Below are positions 42,061 to 44,568 of a stretch of DNA of 44,568 bases, piece after piece. The stretch is from RYN-428 sp035695715. Lineage in GTDB: Bacteria; Planctomycetota; Phycisphaerae; Tepidisphaerales; Tepidisphaeraceae. Below the pieces are notes generated by a model. The model saw only the letters and a list, made by a program, of their open reading frames with translations, was not told the origin of the DNA and searched no databases. Where the stretch lies: the NCBI GenBank assembly GCA_035695715.1, contig DASRRM010000204.1, positions 1 through 44,568 on the forward strand. The letters are read 5' to 3'. Within the stretch, counting starts at the first letter, position 1. Each line of letters opens with the position of its first letter. Both the position numbers and the translations under genes were made by a program.

Positions 42061-42846
42061 TCATGATTTGGCCGCAGCCTTGGCGTCGCCTCCTTCCTTG
42101 GCTTTCAGGCTCTGTTTGAGCCGATAACTCTCGCCGGCGATTTCCACGATGTGCACGCGGTGGGTCAGCCGATCGATCACTGCCCCGGCCAGCCGGGCGT
42201 CTCCGGCGAAGATGCTGGGCCATTCCGCAAACGGAAGGTTTGTCGTTACCACGAGACTGACTTGCTCATAGCACTGGCTGAAGAAGCCGAACAGGTGCTC
42301 GGCCCCGCGCGTGTCCATCGGCAGATAGCCCAGTTCGTCCACGATAATCAGATCCTTCTTGCGGATATTCGATTCCAGCCGCATCACCTGCCGCTGCTCG
42401 CGGGCTTCCAGGTACGTGTTCACCAGATGCGACGCGGTGAAGAATTTGACGCCGTGTCCCTTGCGGCAGGCTTCTCGTCCCAGTGCCACGGCGAGATGAC
42501 TTTTCCCCACGCCGGGCGCGCCGAGTAAAACCACCGAAGACTTCTCCTCGATGAACCGGCACGTGAACAGATCGAGCATCTTTTTCCTGCTCAACCCCGG
42601 CACGGCGGTGAAGTCAAACTCGCTCAGATCCTTATCGACCGGGAAGCCCGCCTGCTTCAGCCGGCGGATCGACGCCTTGGAATCACGCTGATTCACCTCC
42701 AGCTCGGCCAGATGTTCCAGGAACAATTCGTGGCTGTCCCCGCGCTCGCCGGATTGTTTGGCCGCCTTGGCGTACTCCTTCACGAATGTCGGCAGACGCA
42801 ATGTTTTGAGATGGCTCTCCAGCAGGACCGTGTTGCCTTTGCTCAT
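42061..42846 (-). CDS. istB: IS21 transposition helper ATPase IstB
   Basis: AAA+ ATPase that assembles on target DNA and activates the IstA transposase, 261 residues. Walker A is GAPGVGKS (109-116), Walker B is DLIIVDELGY, and the sensor region is LVVTTNLPFAEW, followed by the arginine-containing AVIDRLTHRVHIVEI. The N-terminal helical target-binding part is complete. It starts inside the istA stop (ATGA at 42843-42846), so translation is coupled. A Lys/Ala-rich tail ends the protein. No disruption is seen. Confidence 0.95.
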   Translation of the reverse strand: MSKGNTVLLESHLKTLRLPTFVKEYAKAAKQSGERGDSHELFLEHLAELEVNQRDSKASIRRLKQAGFPVDKDLSEFDFTAVPGLSRKKMLDLFTCRFIEEKSSVVLLGAPGVGKSHLAVALGREACRKGHGVKFFTASHLVNTYLEAREQRQVMRLESNIRKKDLIIVDELGYLPMDTRGAEHLFGFFSQCYEQVSLVVTTNLPFAEWPSIFAGDARLAGAVIDRLTHRVHIVEIAGESYRLKQSLKAKEGGDAKAAAKS

Positions 42847-44429
42847 GACAGCACCCCCTCTGTCCCTTCGACCGCCTCGACTGGTTCGACAAACTCGCAG
42901 CAGGCAAGCTCCGCGCCGCCCGCCCGCAGCTGATCGTAAATTGAAAGCGGGCGAATCCCGTTGCCCACGCCGGACAATTCATCGCGCGCTGACAAGTCCA
43001 GCCGCAACACCGCCCGCGCCGGCTCGTTGCGCAGAACGTTCTCCACCGCCGCCGCGCTGTAGGCACGCCGATCCACGCACACGCCCACCGCACGCTTCAC
43101 CGCGGCCATCGAATGAATGAGCATCAGCAACAGGATGTCGATGAACTGCTTTGTGCCGACGCCGCCGGGCTGGCGGTATTCCAACTCCTTCCGCATCGAG
43201 CCCAATTCCTCGCCCCAGCCCGCATCCAAGTGTTCCGGCTTGAACGCCCGCGCGTTGTCCAGGCTCCCGGGCTTGCGTTCCAACAGCTTCAGATAATGCA
43301 GCGGCTCCAGCACGAACTGCCCATGCCCGTAACTGCGCCGGTGAACCGCCACCGGCTGGTGATCCACCTCGATCACCACGCGATCCACGAACCCGCGCGC
43401 CACGCACGGCCGATGCGCCTGCCCGGTCGGCGCGGAATAATCGTTGCCGTCAAAACGCACCAGCAACTGTTTGCTCACGTGGGTCGCTTCTTCCCGGCAG
43501 GCCCGGAATGGAGCCGGCGGCAGCGCCAAGAACGCCGCGCGCTCCTTCTCCAGCAATTCCCCGCGCGACAGCGTTTGGCGATCGTCCACCTTCAACAGAT
43601 CACGCCGGCAATCCGCCTCCAGTTTCTCCGCCAGATCCCCGGCGATGCTGACCACCTCCGGCACCGGCGTCAGATACCGCCGCTGGCTGCGCTTCACCAG
43701 ATTCTCCACGTCTCCCTTCTCGTTGCCGCTTTCGATGTTGCAGAAGCGCGTCTCGAACAAATAAAAGCTCCGCAGTTGCACGAAACGCTGGTTCAACTGG
43801 CGCTCTTTGCCACGGCCGACGTGCGTCACCGCGCTCTTGAGGTTGTCGTAGGCCAGACGCTTTGGAACCCCGCCGAAGAATGCGAAGGCGCGCACATGGC
43901 CGTCCAGGAACGCCTCCATCGTTGCACGCTCGTAGGGATAAACGAAAGACGCCTTGCCGTGGCTCAGCCGCATGCAAAACAACTGCACCGTCCGTTCTGT
44001 CCCGTTTTCGATCACCTTCGCCTCGCCCCAATCCACCTGCGCTTCCTCGCCGGCCTCGAACAACAGCGGCATGAACGCCTCCTTCGGCTGCTGCGCCTTA
44101 AGCCTGGCAACGAACCGCCGGACTGTCCCTTCATCGCCCGTGAACTGGTGCTCGTCGCGCAGACGCTCGAACATCCGCTGGGCGCTATGCCGCTGCTTTG
44201 GCGGCGCCGTCCTGTCCGACTCCATCCACTGCTCGATCTGCGCCCGGTATCGATCCATCACCGGACTCACCCGCGCAACGCCCATCCGATAACCCGGCGG
44301 ATCCGGATGCTCCAATGCCTTGGCCACCGTCTTGCGCGAGTGGCCCAGTTCCTTCGCCACCTCACGCTGACTGTGTCCGTCCAATAACACCTTGCGTCTG
44401 ATGATCTCGAAATGATTCACCGTCAACAT
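42843..44429 (-). CDS. istA: IS21 transposase IstA
   Basis: DDE-type transposase of 528 residues. An N-terminal helix-turn-helix (GHSQREVAKELGHSRKTVAKAL, 18-39) binds the element ends. The catalytic core shows Asp133 (QVDWGEAK), Asp195 (LAYDNLKSAV) and Glu242 (EKGDVEN). The C-terminal beta-barrel and region contacting IstB follow. The frame is intact, so the element is probably active or recently so. The ATG at 44429 gives the usual MLTVNHFEIIRR start. About 100 bases separate it from the right terminal repeat. Confidence 0.95.
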   Translation of the reverse strand: MLTVNHFEIIRRKVLLDGHSQREVAKELGHSRKTVAKALEHPDPPGYRMGVARVSPVMDRYRAQIEQWMESDRTAPPKQRHSAQRMFERLRDEHQFTGDEGTVRRFVARLKAQQPKEAFMPLLFEAGEEAQVDWGEAKVIENGTERTVQLFCMRLSHGKASFVYPYERATMEAFLDGHVRAFAFFGGVPKRLAYDNLKSAVTHVGRGKERQLNQRFVQLRSFYLFETRFCNIESGNEKGDVENLVKRSQRRYLTPVPEVVSIAGDLAEKLEADCRRDLLKVDDRQTLSRGELLEKERAAFLALPPAPFRACREEATHVSKQLLVRFDGNDYSAPTGQAHRPCVARGFVDRVVIEVDHQPVAVHRRSYGHGQFVLEPLHYLKLLERKPGSLDNARAFKPEHLDAGWGEELGSMRKELEYRQPGGVGTKQFIDILLLMLIHSMAAVKRAVGVCVDRRAYSAAAVENVLRNEPARAVLRLDLSARDELSGVGNGIRPLSIYDQLRAGGAELACCEFVEPVEAVEGTEGVLS

Positions 44430-44532
44430 CCTTGGCCGCCTGGTTGCGGTGAGCCCTATCGCTCATCCGTCAACCGAGCCATCGGCCCGTTGCGGTGGCC
44501 CCATTTTCGGCGCGCGCTGCACGCATTGCTCC

Positions 44533-44568
44533 CGCCCGCCCTGGCCCCCGATTCGATTCCCGTTTCCA
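44533..44568 (-). repeat. IS21 right terminal inverted repeat
   Basis: 36-base inverted repeat ending on the last base of the window; partner of 41947-41982. Confidence 0.93.

Larger units (their letters stand above)
41947..44568 (-). mobile_element. Complete IS21-family insertion sequence
   Basis: Terminal inverted repeats of 36 bases with one mismatch bound the element: 41947-41982 and 44533-44568, each starting TGGAAACGGGAATCGAAT read inward. Inside lie istA and istB with a 4-base overlap, both intact. Additional copies of the core GAATTGGGG-CCA recur inside the left end (41961, 41985 and, more loosely, 42018) and right end (44496-44508 and 44542-44554, inverted), as expected for transposase-binding arrays of IS21 elements. 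The right end coincides with the last base of the window, so the target duplication cannot be checked. Confidence 0.95.

Noticed and set aside
43113..44387. Open frame of 424 codons on the plus strand within istA
   Set aside because: Antisense to an intact IS21 transposase; composition is that of a mirror frame.

Overview
The window is about 44.6 kb of GC-rich bacterial chromosome. It most likely comes from the PVC superphylum and probably from a planctomycete. The main pointer is the tandem pair of a c-type-cytochrome DUF1587/1595/1592/1588/1585 protein and a Tat-exported DUF1552 protein. Supporting signs are a planctomycete-style uronate isomerase, many secreted or anchored carbohydrate-active proteins, and spacers full of short palindromic repeats. 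Phylum assignment is inference; there is no rRNA in the window.

Layout: 0.1-4.8 kb carries a c-di-GMP phosphodiesterase, tyrA, accA and a GT2 glycosyltransferase. 5.1-12.6 kb carries the DUF1592/DUF1552 pair, a lipoprotein, an SDR oxidoreductase and a convergent secreted transglutaminase-like protein. 13.0-16.5 kb has tRNA-Arg(TCG), a tiny membrane protein translationally coupled to a large secreted GH-A-like hydrolase, and a SUKH/SMI1-like protein. 16.6-24.5 kb is a cell-surface glycan locus: a Wzm/Wzt-type ABC exporter with a C-terminal substrate domain, an FkbM methyltransferase, a GT-C membrane glycosyltransferase and an anchored beta-sandwich protein. 24.9-27.8 kb is ybaB and dnaX. 28.1-37.1 kb has a VWA-like secreted protein, a leftward set (DUF3592, HAD phosphatase, PotA-like ATPase, GT2) and a rightward set (PotC-like permease, MmgE/PrpD protein, PAS histidine kinase). 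37.2-41.6 kb has a GH13 enzyme, an SMP-30/gluconolactonase-like protein and a uronate isomerase. 41.95-44.57 kb is a complete IS21-family element whose right terminal repeat ends on the last base of the window.

Two signals stand out. First, dnaX contains a run of ten A just after the region expected to encode domain III. Both alternative reading frames terminate within a few codons of it, which is the arrangement expected for making a short gamma form by slippage or frameshifting. Second, the spacers carry several families of paired hairpins (A, B, C and D below). Each half is a GTAG, GTAT or GTGG tetranucleotide followed by a 7-8 bp stem, which is the architecture of REP/BIME elements mobilised in trans by REP-associated tyrosine transposases. 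Four repeat blocks separate dnaX from ybaB, which are usually adjacent.

No CRISPR array, rRNA, phage module or complete defence system was seen.
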